Below are positions 1 to 6,275 of a stretch of DNA of 11,573 bases, piece by piece (within the stretch, counting starts at the first letter, position 1; each line of letters opens with the position of its first letter). The notes below the pieces were generated by a model. The model saw only the letters and a list, made by a program, of their open reading frames with translations, made no database searches and was not told where the DNA came from. Made by a program: the position numbers and the translations under genes. The stretch is from Firmicutes bacterium CAG:110. Lineage in GTDB: Bacteria; Bacillota; Clostridia; Oscillospirales; Oscillospiraceae. The stretch covers positions 1 to 11,573 of the forward strand of contig HF988078.1 of assembly GCA_000434635.1 (NCBI GenBank), given 5' to 3'.

Positions 1-59
1 AATTTGCGCAATTTATTGTACATTATCTTTTGTGGAAACCGCATTCCCTTTCGTGCTCC

Positions 60-290
60 TTGAAAAGTGAATAGTGGTGGATCGGGTTAACTCCCTTTCC
101 AAATGCCAGGTAAGTGCGCCGAGACTCCGGTTGTGTCCGGATAGCGATTGAACTTATACCAACCCGCGGACGAATACAGCAGTTCCCAGGGGCATATTGG
201 CAAGGGCGAATGATAAAACACCTGTCAACAGCAGCCTGCAGAGAAATAGCAGGGTGATACCGGTGGAGGCTGAAAGCGTATGCCCCATTT
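60..290 (+). ncRNA. Candidate structured RNA or long 5' leader, family not identified
   Basis: No convincing protein is encoded in the first 480 bases, yet this stretch is rich in short complementary segments. GGG 84-86 can pair with CCC 93-95. TCCGG 126-130 pairs with CCGGA 137-141 around a TTGTGT loop. CACC 219-222 with GGTG 253-256 closes a small junction holding CTGC 236-239 with GCAG 249-252. An 8-bp perfect long-range match joins GGGGCATA 189-196 to TATGCCCC 279-286. An open frame at 197-388 overlaps it but has no ribosome-binding site or recognisable domain. The layout suggests a structured leader for the downstream HTH genes or a free-standing RNA of about 200-230 nt. Strand is inferred from the downstream genes. 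I cannot assign a family. Confidence 0.35.
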
Positions 291-414
291 GTTCACGTGG
301 AATCCCGGAGTCGGACGATCATTTCGGCTCAGATGCTGCGGGATGGCCTGATTTACTGCACAACAAAGTAGAAATTACAACGCCATAATCAATGAAAGAC
401 CTTGGCGGCGCATT

Positions 415-451
415 AGAAATATGCATTGCCACGACGCAATGCTGTATTTCT
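415..451 (+). promoter_or_regulatory. Hairpin A in leader of the excisionase-like gene
   Basis: AGAAATA 415-421 pairs with TATTTCT 445-451, and GCATTGC 423-429 pairs with GCAATGC 436-442, with loop CACGAC. The stem is interrupted only by a T/T mismatch and one bulged G. Its 3' arm overlaps the first bases of the next palindrome, so the two structures compete. Confidence 0.5.
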
Positions 452-465
452 GGTGCGCACCAGAA
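448..465. promoter_or_regulatory. 18-bp perfect palindrome just before the ribosome-binding site
   Basis: TTCTGGTGCGCACCAGAA is a perfect inverted repeat ending about 6 bases before the AAAAGGAGGG ribosome-binding site of the gene starting at 486. It may be a protein operator (for example for the HTH protein it precedes) or an RNA hairpin that shares bases 448-451 with the preceding stem. Either role is inference. Confidence 0.5.
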
Positions 466-485
466 TCTAAAAAAGGAGGGAATGG

Positions 486-689
486 ATGACAGAACAACAA
501 TACAAGAACTTTGATGACCTACCAATGTTCCTTAACGCACAGATCATTGCCTCTGCGCTGGGGGTGTCTCCGTCTAGCGCGTATGAGCTGCTCCACGAAA
601 AGGGGTTTCCGGCACTGCGGATCGGAAGCCGTTTTGTGGTCCCGCGGGATAAGTTTCAGGAGTGGGTTGCGGAGAATCTTGGAAAGTAG
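486..689 (+). CDS. Excisionase-like HTH DNA-binding protein
   Basis: A 67-residue protein with a MerR/excisionase-type winged helix-turn-helix: residues about 16-35 (an LNAQIIASALGVSPSSAYEL segment) form the HTH, followed by an FPALRIGSRFVVPRDKFQEW wing. This layout is that of the DNA-binding excisionase family, where the small protein bends DNA at element ends or acts as a transcription factor. The AAAAGGAGGG ribosome-binding site (471-480) fits an ATG at 486; another ATG at 482 is out of frame. The next gene starts 8 bases after the stop, so the two are probably co-translated. In ICEs such genes lie either next to an integrase or, as here, ahead of replication/transfer genes; its exact target is unknown. 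Confidence 0.8.
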   Translation: MTEQQYKNFDDLPMFLNAQIIASALGVSPSSAYELLHEKGFPALRIGSRFVVPRDKFQEWVAENLGK

Positions 690-697
690 TGTGTGGA

Positions 698-1105
698 ATG
701 GTCTATAGCGGCAGCCGCCCAAAAGATGCTATTCGCAAATACTTTCCAATGCCTAACGCTATCTTTAACCTAAGTCTGAATGCGGGCGAGATTTCCGTAT
801 ACGCCTACCTCTTGTTTTGTGAAAACCGGAAAACATACCAATGCTATCCAAGTTTTGCGGCAATCGGCAAAGCTTTAGGCATGAGCCGCCCAACAGTAAA
901 GAAACATGTGGATTCGCTGGTGGATAAAGGGCTGATTTATACGGAGCCGACATCTGTTTTTACAAAGGCCGGTAAAAAGTGGAATGGAAGTTTGCTGTAC
1001 ACGATCCGCCCTATCCAAGAAGCACAGGACATTCACTATGAAAGGCAGTTATCAGTATTTGAGGAGATGCAGAAACGCAGCCAATGTGAAACAAGGGGGC
1101 GATAG
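698..1105 (+). CDS. HTH_36-type DNA-binding protein of ICE replication/transfer module
   Basis: A 135-residue protein. Residues about 15-85 contain a KYFPMPNAIF entry, an LNAGEISVYAYLL helix, and then a YPSFAAIGKALGMSRPTVKKH helix-turn-helix with an LVDKGLIY wing. This is the winged-helix type found in HTH_36 proteins and in N-terminal parts of RepA-like initiators of Clostridia ICEs. The C-terminal 40 residues are charged and unassigned. The ATG at 698 was chosen because it lies just after the preceding stop and the homologous-looking sequence begins soon after; a GTG at 662 would overlap the upstream gene. A short protein like this is probably a regulator or origin-binding factor rather than a full replication initiator. 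Confidence 0.75.
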   Translation: MVYSGSRPKDAIRKYFPMPNAIFNLSLNAGEISVYAYLLFCENRKTYQCYPSFAAIGKALGMSRPTVKKHVDSLVDKGLIYTEPTSVFTKAGKKWNGSLLYTIRPIQEAQDIHYERQLSVFEEMQKRSQCETRGR

Positions 1106-1165
1106 GACATCATTGGCTATATGAAAAGCAAATGCAATTATTTAGAATCGAAAAGGAGATGAAAC

Positions 1166-1309
1166 ATGCCGATATCTGAATGGGAGCGGCTTCATAGAGA
1201 GGCGGCCAGATACAAAGAAATGTATCCAAAAGGGACAATGAGAAATGTGCCGTGTTTGTTGTCTTACCAGAGGAAAATCCGAATACTTACTTTATGGTGT
1301 CACTGTTGA
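1166..1309 (+). pseudogene. Truncated DUF4314-like gene, 3' part replaced by TraG sequence
   Basis: The start has a good ribosome-binding site (AAAAGGAG, 1151-1158) and ATG at 1166. The first 24 residues include RYKEMYPKGT, which matches the entry of DUF4314-type small ICE proteins (YPxGTR...). In that family a GTV..VDD.G..HV.WDNG core follows, but it is absent here. From about 1238 the DNA instead encodes TraG in another frame, so this reading continues as unrelated residues until a TGA at 1307-1309. The gene is therefore broken by a deletion joint. The DUF4314 assignment rests on a short stretch and is moderate. Confidence 0.55.
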
Positions 1310-2175
1310 TCCAGCAGCTGTACCGGGAAATTCTGACTGTAGCGGATGAAAAAGGTGGGGCGCTGGATAACCGTGTTATGTTTTACTGCGATGAGTTTGG
1401 CTCCCTGCCGCCGATCAGCTCTGCAGAAGTAATGTATAGTGCGTCTCGCTCCAGAAAGCTGAGCATCGTCAGTATTATTCAGAGTTACCAGCAGCTTGAA
1501 AAGAACTACGGAAAAGAGGGAGCGGCAATTATTCAGGACAACTGCCAGCTGACCATCGCCGGAGGATTTGCGCCAACCAGCGAAACAGCAGATATTATCT
1601 CCAAAGCACTTGGCTCACGAACGGTTATGACCGGCTCTGTAAGCCGGGGTCATAAGAACGCATCTGAAAGTTTGCAGATGACAGAACGACCTTTGATGAG
1701 CGCGGATGAGCTAAAGTCGATGCGTCCAGGCTCATTCATTGTGATGAAAACAGGCGCGCATCCATTTATTTCCAAGCTAAAGCTGTTTACAAAATGGGGA
1801 ATAGAATTCAATATGGGAAAATGCGAGCTGGAAGATAAGGCTGCACGTCCCGTTCACTATGCGGGTAAGGATACAATACTCCAAGCACTGGATCGAAAAT
1901 ACCCACAGAGGGTTGCGGTTTTTGAGTCTATCTCGGAAGAAGTTGTGCCATATGATATCCCGCCAGCCAGTGCAAAAGCACGTCTGCACCAGGCCGTCCA
2001 AGAGAAATCCCAAGTAGGCAGAAAGGTGGACGGGTTCCGTAGAGCAGGTGGTGTAATGCCTCCCCCGGACCGCTATCGTCCAGATAATTTGCAGGCCAGA
2101 AGACAAGCAAGAGAAAGGCGCAAAAGAGATCCAACATCTCAGATGGAGGACAGCTCCGAAAGCGAGAAAACATAA
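1240..2175 (+). pseudogene. traG: VirD4/TraG conjugation coupling protein, C-terminal half only
   Basis: Type IV coupling proteins are inner-membrane ATPases that bring the relaxase-DNA complex to the secretion channel. This fragment (about 310 residues) begins within the ATPase domain at a VLPEENPNTYFMVSLLIQQL segment. It keeps the Walker B region (VMFYCDEFGSLP), the ASRSRKLSIVSIIQSYQQLEKNYG segment, the GGFAP and KALGSRTV motifs, and a charged C-terminal tail. The N-terminal membrane segments and Walker A (P-loop) are missing, replaced by the start of a DUF4314-like gene at about 1238. Family members are usually about 600 residues, so roughly half is lost. A GTG at 1252 could start translation but has no ribosome-binding site. 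Without a P-loop it cannot be a working coupling ATPase. The tail ends 25 bases before the next promoter. Confidence 0.85.
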
Positions 2176-2200
2176 AATGTAGCGTTGACATAAAAAGTTC

Positions 2201-2229
2201 TTGACAAATATGAACATACGTTCTATAAT
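2201..2229 (+). promoter_or_regulatory. Sigma-A promoter of the ImmA/IrrE operon
   Basis: TTGACA (2201-2206), a 17-base spacer and TATAAT (2224-2229) form a consensus promoter. A second TTGACA at 2185-2190 with TATGAA 18 bases on (2209-2214) could be a weaker overlapping promoter. Transcription would start near 2236 and lead into the metallopeptidase gene. Confidence 0.85.
2212..2223. promoter_or_regulatory. LexA-type (SOS) operator GAACATACGTTC
   Basis: The 12-base site matches the Gram-positive LexA/DinR core GAACNNNNGTTC and lies entirely in the spacer between the -35 and -10 boxes, exactly where a bound repressor would block RNA polymerase. This predicts DNA-damage induction of the genes downstream. 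The match is seen in the sequence; binding by host LexA is inference. Confidence 0.7.
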
Positions 2230-2306
2230 AGAAACACGAACAGAGAAACAGCTACCCAATGTGTAGCGAAACCGCGGATCAGTACTGGGTAATGGGAGAG
2301 AAAGCT

Positions 2307-3014
2307 ATGCCGTATCTATCAAAAATAGATATTGAAGCGATTGCAAATCGAATCATAGATCAGTACAAACTGCGCTACATTCCCTCAAAAAGGCTTTGCT
2401 ATCGAGTTGATCCTATAGAGTTAGCTGAAATGCTTGGGCTGTCTGTTTACTTTCGCCAGTTGTCTTATGATCATTCGATCTTAGGAATGACAGCGCCGGA
2501 TGAAGTGATGGTTCCGATTTTCGATGAGAACAAAGAAAGATCCATTTTTATTTTGGACGGTAAGACAGTTTTGATTGAGGCGTGTTTGAATCATTCCCCA
2601 AAGGCAAAGGGACGCCGAAATTTCACGATTGCACATGAGTGTGCCCACCAGATATTGTATCGTCTATATCCGGAGATTTATGGACCGAATCAGCGTGTGC
2701 TTTGTGATTATAGACGAAACAATGCGCCAAGGAGAAAGATTGAGGATTGGGAAGAATGGCAGGCAGACGCATTGGCAGCGTGTCTCCTGCTTCCTGAAGA
2801 CGCGGTGAAAGATGCTATGTTCGTGTATGGTCTGGGTGATAAGGTGAAAGTTTTGAGCCGAAAATACTCAGAATACAAATATCAGTGCTTTTGCGAGATG
2901 GCAGATGCGCTTGGGGTATCCAGAAGTGCGTTATCTTTCCGGATGGAGCAGCTTGGATTACTGGAGCGAAATGAGCTGATTGCGGAGGCCAGAGCCAGGA
3001 GAGGAGTTGGTTGA
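2307..3014 (+). CDS. ImmA/IrrE family metallo-endopeptidase
   Basis: A 235-residue protein with the zinc-binding FTIAHECAHQ motif (HECAH, residues 110-114) and the downstream EEWQADALAACLLLP segment (residues 149-163) that supplies the third metal ligand in this family. A C-terminal MADALGVSRSALSFRMEQLGLL helix pair is also typical. ImmA-type peptidases cleave a partner repressor (ImmR in ICEBs1, DdrO for IrrE/PprI) on DNA-damage or cell-state signals and so release element genes. The ATG at 2307 has a GGGAG ribosome-binding site; an upstream in-frame ATG at 2259 lacks one. No ImmR-type repressor gene is adjacent, so the substrate is unknown. A LexA-type operator sits in its promoter, and a zinc-ribbon gene begins one base after the stop. 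Confidence 0.88.
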   Translation: MPYLSKIDIEAIANRIIDQYKLRYIPSKRLCYRVDPIELAEMLGLSVYFRQLSYDHSILGMTAPDEVMVPIFDENKERSIFILDGKTVLIEACLNHSPKAKGRRNFTIAHECAHQILYRLYPEIYGPNQRVLCDYRRNNAPRRKIEDWEEWQADALAACLLLPEDAVKDAMFVYGLGDKVKVLSRKYSEYKYQCFCEMADALGVSRSALSFRMEQLGLLERNELIAEARARRGVG

Positions 3015-3015
3015 G

Positions 3016-3243
3016 ATGGTCTCAAAAGAAGACCAACCTATTCGAGTGGAAGTTCGGTGTAAAACCTGCGGGCGCATATTGTGTTATAAAATGAGCGCAG
3101 CCAGCGGTTTGGTCGAACTCAAGTGCCAGAAATGTGGCAGGACTGCAGTTGTGAATCTTTCTCTGCGCAGGGCAAAGGGAAAGCTCGACTACAGAACGGT
3201 TAAGGATATGGGCACATATATCTGGCGGGCAACAGTCTCATAA
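3016..3243 (+). CDS. Com-like zinc-ribbon small protein
   Basis: A 75-residue protein with two CxxC pairs (RCKTCGRIL and KCQKCGRTA), spaced as in the Com zinc-finger/zinc-ribbon family first known as the phage Mu translational activator of mom. The ATG at 3016 sits directly after the stop of the metallopeptidase gene, with AGGAG sequences at about 2997-3005 acting as ribosome-binding site; an upstream in-frame start at 2980 would overlap that gene. The C-terminal half is basic (LRRAKGKLDYRTVK), which fits nucleic-acid binding. It is in the SOS-box operon and is followed by a strong terminator. Function in ICEs is not known; RNA binding is an inference from the family. Confidence 0.65.
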   Translation: MVSKEDQPIRVEVRCKTCGRILCYKMSAASGLVELKCQKCGRTAVVNLSLRRAKGKLDYRTVKDMGTYIWRATVS

Positions 3244-3340
3244 ATCTTTGTACTCCGTAAACAAAGAAAAAGTGCATATTGGAATCGTATCATGACACCG
3301 AGTAAGGTCTATTGTAGTGATGTACAGTATGACAACATAG

Positions 3341-3393
3341 GTCGGGCGTGAAGTTAGAGTAGGGATACTCTGTCTTTGCGTCCGGCTTTTTTT
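3341..3393 (+). terminator. Strong intrinsic terminator after the ImmA-Com operon
   Basis: Bases 3341-3360 pair with 3367-3386 to form a near-complete 20-bp stem that uses several G-U pairs and has one U-U mismatch, around an AGGGAT loop. Seven T residues follow (3387-3393). It ends only about 10 bases before the ribosome-binding site of the next gene, so it may act as an attenuator for that gene as well. Confidence 0.8.
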
Positions 3394-3417
3394 ATTTTGC
3401 GCAGGAGGGATATAGGA

Positions 3418-3969
3418 ATGCGAACAACGTATCTGCTTCAAGAGAAACAGCTGGACGGGAGTACCTGCCTGGTAGAAACAACCGCGGAGAACTGGCATGC
3501 GATTGTCCGAGCATGCGCAAAGCTCCCCACAGATCAGCGCCGCTACTTTATCCGTGATGTTATTCCGGATGACAAAGGTGTGGACTGCATGTTCATTGAA
3601 ACAACCAAAGAGACGTGGCAGGAGTGGGATCGGGAGCAGCGAAGGATTCGGGATAACCTCCAACACAGAAAGCAGTATGAGCATATCCCGGTGGAGTCCA
3701 TGCTCACCATGCAAGATGATATTTTAGCGAATGCGGGGCTTGAAAGTGAAGATATTGCAGATTCTGCGGTAAGCCGCCTCACTTGCGCACAGCTGCGTCA
3801 GTCAGTGGCAGAGTGGCACAAGTGGGCACCGATGCTGATGGACTACTATATGGATGGAAAGAAGACATCCTGTACTGCTGAAGTGGCCAGACGGTGTGGT
3901 GTTTCTGAACAGGTGGCGAGGAAGTACAAGCGACAGTTTGAGAAATTTGTTGGGACGTTTTATTCCTAA
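3418..3969 (+). CDS. ICE-associated HTH protein with sigma-region-4-like C-terminus
   Basis: A 183-residue protein. The N-terminal part (MRTTYLLQEKQLDG...LPTDQRRYFIRDVI) resembles a recurrent but poorly characterised Clostridia ICE protein. The C-terminal part (about residues 145-180, SCTAEVARRCGVSEQVARKYKRQFEKF) is a clear helix-turn-helix resembling sigma-70 region 4. It starts at ATG 3418 with an AGGAGGG ribosome-binding site (3403-3409); an upstream in-frame TTG at 3376 lies inside the terminator stem and is not credible. Because it sits just past a strong terminator with little room for a new promoter, its expression may depend on read-through. I infer a transcription-regulatory role; whether it binds RNA polymerase is unknown. 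Confidence 0.7.
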   Translation: MRTTYLLQEKQLDGSTCLVETTAENWHAIVRACAKLPTDQRRYFIRDVIPDDKGVDCMFIETTKETWQEWDREQRRIRDNLQHRKQYEHIPVESMLTMQDDILANAGLESEDIADSAVSRLTCAQLRQSVAEWHKWAPMLMDYYMDGKKTSCTAEVARRCGVSEQVARKYKRQFEKFVGTFYS

Positions 3970-4048
3970 GTAAGCAGCGAGTCGTAGGAATCAAGTAAAA
4001 TAGTGGATCATGCAGTATGGTTCACAAGATATATAGGAGGATACCATT

Positions 4049-5188
4049 ATGTTTGAAATCCAGAAAAATGACTTCATGAGCTTTCGGATGATGCCGGATC
4101 GGATGAAAGCTGACCCCAGCGGGATCTATGACTTTACGTTTGAGGGACGCTATATTATTTATCACTACTGTCATCAGGTGATGAATCACTATGTTGCGTT
4201 GGATAAGACAACAGGGCTTGGATCTTCTGTGATGATGACGAGAGAACGTATGGATGATCACAACTATCCGATGATGATCCCAGCTATCCTCTATGCCATC
4301 AAGTACACTGGTGACAGACGGATGAATATGGGCGAACAAATCCAGCGAGGTAACTGGATTGACATGATTTTCCGCTGCCTGCTTCCGCAAATTGGATTTT
4401 CTGTGCGGGAGGATCAGGTGAGAATCAACGAAAATTTAATAGTTGCACAAAACAGCACAGACTTGTCTGACAGCGATGGAGGCATCGATGAAAATATCGA
4501 TATCTCAGGAACTGCTGACAATGATGTGCATCTGGAACAGCAGGATGAGCTGGAAATTAATAAAAGCGATGTCGCTCCAATTTTGGAGGGGACAACTAAT
4601 AATGAGCCATCGGATGCCTCCAACGAAGGCTTTGAAAATGAATTTGTTTCGGTATCTGGGGTTTACTTAAGCGAATCGGAAATTCATTTAACGATTGAGG
4701 ACAAGCCGATTCAACTGCTGGTTACAGTCGTGCCAGAAAATGCAGATAACCAAACAATTGCATGGAGCAGTTCTAATCCAGAAGTCGCTACTGTGGTAGA
4801 CGGCGTTGTAACTCCGCTGACAGCGGGCATGACAACAGTCACAGCGGTAAGCAATGACGGGGATTTTTCTGCTTCATGCCTAATTACTGTTACAGACCCT
4901 GGTGTACCTGTTCGGAAAGGTCAGTCCACTGCTGTCCCTGTTCCTCACCATCCTATTGCGCCTCTTTCCCAGAATCGGCCAGGAGGCAGGAAGAATCAAT
5001 CTCGCCCAAAAAGGCATTGGCCGGGGCAGCAATCAAGGAAATATCTTCCAGAGGCTTGTCAATTGTCTGCGGATATTCTCCATGCTGATTACCTGGATGA
5101 TCTCCGCCCTTGCCCTGGAATCCGACTCCATGCGCTCCCGCGGCAGTCTCCTCCGGGGCCGGACGGCTTTCTCTATATACCGCTTTGA
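4049..5188 (+). CDS. Big_2-domain protein with out-of-frame C-terminal tail (hybrid gene)
   Basis: The ATG at 4049 has an excellent AGGAGG ribosome-binding site. Residues 1-130 form a domain I do not recognise, rich in Met, Tyr and Asp. Residues 130-200 are an acidic, low-complexity linker (STDLSDSDGGIDENIDISG...). Residues 202-283 are a bacterial Ig-like Big_2 domain (VSGVYLSESEIHL...VPENADNQTIAWSSSNPEVATVVDGVVTPL...GMTTVTAVSNDG...CLITV). From about residue 284 (nucleotide 4898) the frame reads through EcfT DNA in the wrong phase, giving a Pro/Arg-rich tail to the TAA at 5186-5188. There is no signal peptide or membrane segment, which is odd for a Big_2 protein, since these are usually surface proteins. 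The native C-terminus has probably been lost. Confidence 0.75.
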   Translation: MFEIQKNDFMSFRMMPDRMKADPSGIYDFTFEGRYIIYHYCHQVMNHYVALDKTTGLGSSVMMTRERMDDHNYPMMIPAILYAIKYTGDRRMNMGEQIQRGNWIDMIFRCLLPQIGFSVREDQVRINENLIVAQNSTDLSDSDGGIDENIDISGTADNDVHLEQQDELEINKSDVAPILEGTTNNEPSDASNEGFENEFVSVSGVYLSESEIHLTIEDKPIQLLVTVVPENADNQTIAWSSSNPEVATVVDGVVTPLTAGMTTVTAVSNDGDFSASCLITVTDPGVPVRKGQSTAVPVPHHPIAPLSQNRPGGRKNQSRPKRHWPGQQSRKYLPEACQLSADILHADYLDDLRPCPGIRLHALPRQSPPGPDGFLYIPL

Positions 5189-5441
5189 TAACCGGGACCG
5201 AGCGTTTGTAATCGCACTGTTCAGCTGTATTACCCTGACCGCAATGGGTGTGATTTTGGGAGCCAGTAAGATGTGGTACAATCCCAGGATTATCTGGCGG
5301 CCCCTAAATGGAATTGGTATCGTAACAGCCATTGGATATCTGGCACTATGCTTCATGCCCATGGTCTTGGAGCTGTGGACAGAGTATCGATTCCATGCCG
5401 CAAGAAAAAGAGGGGTACATAATGACGCAATTGGACAATGA
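4902..5441 (+). pseudogene. ecfT: EcfT (ECF transporter transmembrane subunit), C-terminal fragment
   Basis: EcfT couples the ATPases EcfA1/A2 to vitamin- or metal-binding S components in the membrane. The 179-residue frame from the GTG at 4902 matches EcfT from its mid-protein YLFGKVSPLLSLFLTILLRL segment through the coupling region (AQKGIGRG, then LESDSMRSRGSLLRGRTAF and SIYRFDNRDRA) and the last two membrane segments. The N-terminal membrane part is missing: upstream DNA is the Big_2 gene in a different frame, joined at about 4898. There is no ribosome-binding site of its own, and its end overlaps the start of the next gene by 20 bases. EcfA and an S component are not in the window. It is very unlikely to be functional. 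Confidence 0.8.
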
Positions 5442-5919
5442 GTTCTTTGAGGAATACAAGCACCTGGAACGCCTTTGCTCGGATATGTATTCCTGTCGGG
5501 ATGGTATCAGGCAGTATTTGGAGGATATGGAGTGTCAATTTTCTGAGGGCAAAAAAACGATTCCTCACTGGGCACAGGACTATCGAAAATTGCGAGGGCT
5601 GCGACGGACTAGAAATACCCTGGCGCACAATGTAAGCGAGTATCAGGTATGCACAGAGCAGGATGTAGAGAATGTTATAGATTTTGTTGACAGGATCATG
5701 CAACAGCAAGATCCACTGGCAATGTTGAATCTGTATAATTCCAAAGATGAAGAATCAGAAACCATGGACGAAAGCGAAGTGTCTGTTCCAGGTAGTTTCT
5801 ATTACGATGCTCCCCGGAACGAGAAAAAGGGCAAACAACTTATTCTGGGCGTTGTACTGCTGGTCATAACGTGTGTGATGGTAATTCTTGTAAGCATATT
5901 AATTTCCCACATAGCGTGA
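5422..5919 (+). CDS. Membrane-anchored protein with HEPN-like RNTLAH motif
   Basis: A 165-residue protein. Residues 1-100 are helical (FFEEYKHLERLCSDMYSCRDGIRQYLEDME...) and carry GLRRTRNTLAHN, in which R64 and H69 form an R-x4-H motif like that of HEPN-fold proteins. Residues 105-135 are an acidic linker. Residues about 139-162 are a single hydrophobic span, so the protein should be a tail-anchored membrane protein with its helical domain in the cytoplasm. The start is ATG 5422, with AAGAGGGG upstream as ribosome-binding site, overlapping the end of the EcfT fragment. HEPN folds include RNases in toxin-antitoxin and defence systems, but many are non-catalytic. No partner antitoxin is adjacent. 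The HEPN reading is from a motif only. Confidence 0.65.
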   Translation: MTQLDNEFFEEYKHLERLCSDMYSCRDGIRQYLEDMECQFSEGKKTIPHWAQDYRKLRGLRRTRNTLAHNVSEYQVCTEQDVENVIDFVDRIMQQQDPLAMLNLYNSKDEESETMDESEVSVPGSFYYDAPRNEKKGKQLILGVVLLVITCVMVILVSILISHIA

Positions 5920-6269
5920 GCTGCATAGAAGATATTCACTTAAAAGAATTCATACTCCCCAATTTTTATAAATGAAAATGGCTTGCAGCGGACAAGCAAG
6001 ATCTACTTGAACTGCTGCAGGCCGTTCTATTTTATTATGTCTTGAATGCAAATATGTGTCTCAAAGATGTTTTTTCCCAGTAAACATCCATACAGAGGTC
6101 ATAACGCTTGTGTACCGACGAATATCTACTCCGTCAGGGGGTATTTTGACGTTGTTCTATGAAAGTAGCCGTTCAATATCTAGGCCAAACCGTGACAGAA
6201 TACTATCCACAAATGTATTTGCCAACAGTGAATTATGCAGCTAAAATTGTGATGAGATAAAAATTAGAT
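5920..6269. other. 350-bp spacer with a hairpin and a possible minus-strand gene remnant
   Basis: This stretch separates two plus-strand genes. It holds a hairpin near 5980-6023, listed separately. On the minus strand, from about 6241 down to 6065, there is a frame with a single TAG (about 6161-6163) whose two parts look protein-like (FVDSILSRFGLDIERLLS, then NNVKIPPDGVDIRR...). It has no start signal and no recognised family, so it may be a decayed gene or chance. A plus-strand open frame at 6056-6244 is short, lacks a ribosome-binding site and is not supported. Confidence 0.35.
5980..6036 (+). terminator. Possible terminator after the HEPN-like gene
   Basis: GGCTTGCAGC (5980-5989) pairs with GCTGCAGGCC (6014-6023), with one G-U pair; an inner CAAG/CTTG match (5993-5996 with 6006-6009) extends the structure. 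A T-rich run (TTCTATTTTATT) follows. The loop is long, so confidence is moderate. Confidence 0.4.
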
Positions 6270-6275
6270 GTGGAG

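Noticed and set aside
197..388. 63-codon open frame in the leader
   Set aside because: It has no ribosome-binding site and no domain, and it overlaps the region with RNA-like pairing; the CPIC motif alone is not enough.
3244..3266. TCTTTGT/ACAAAGA hairpin right after the Com-like gene
   Set aside because: It is only 7 bp with no T run on the plus strand; the strong terminator at 3341-3393 explains the end of the operon better.
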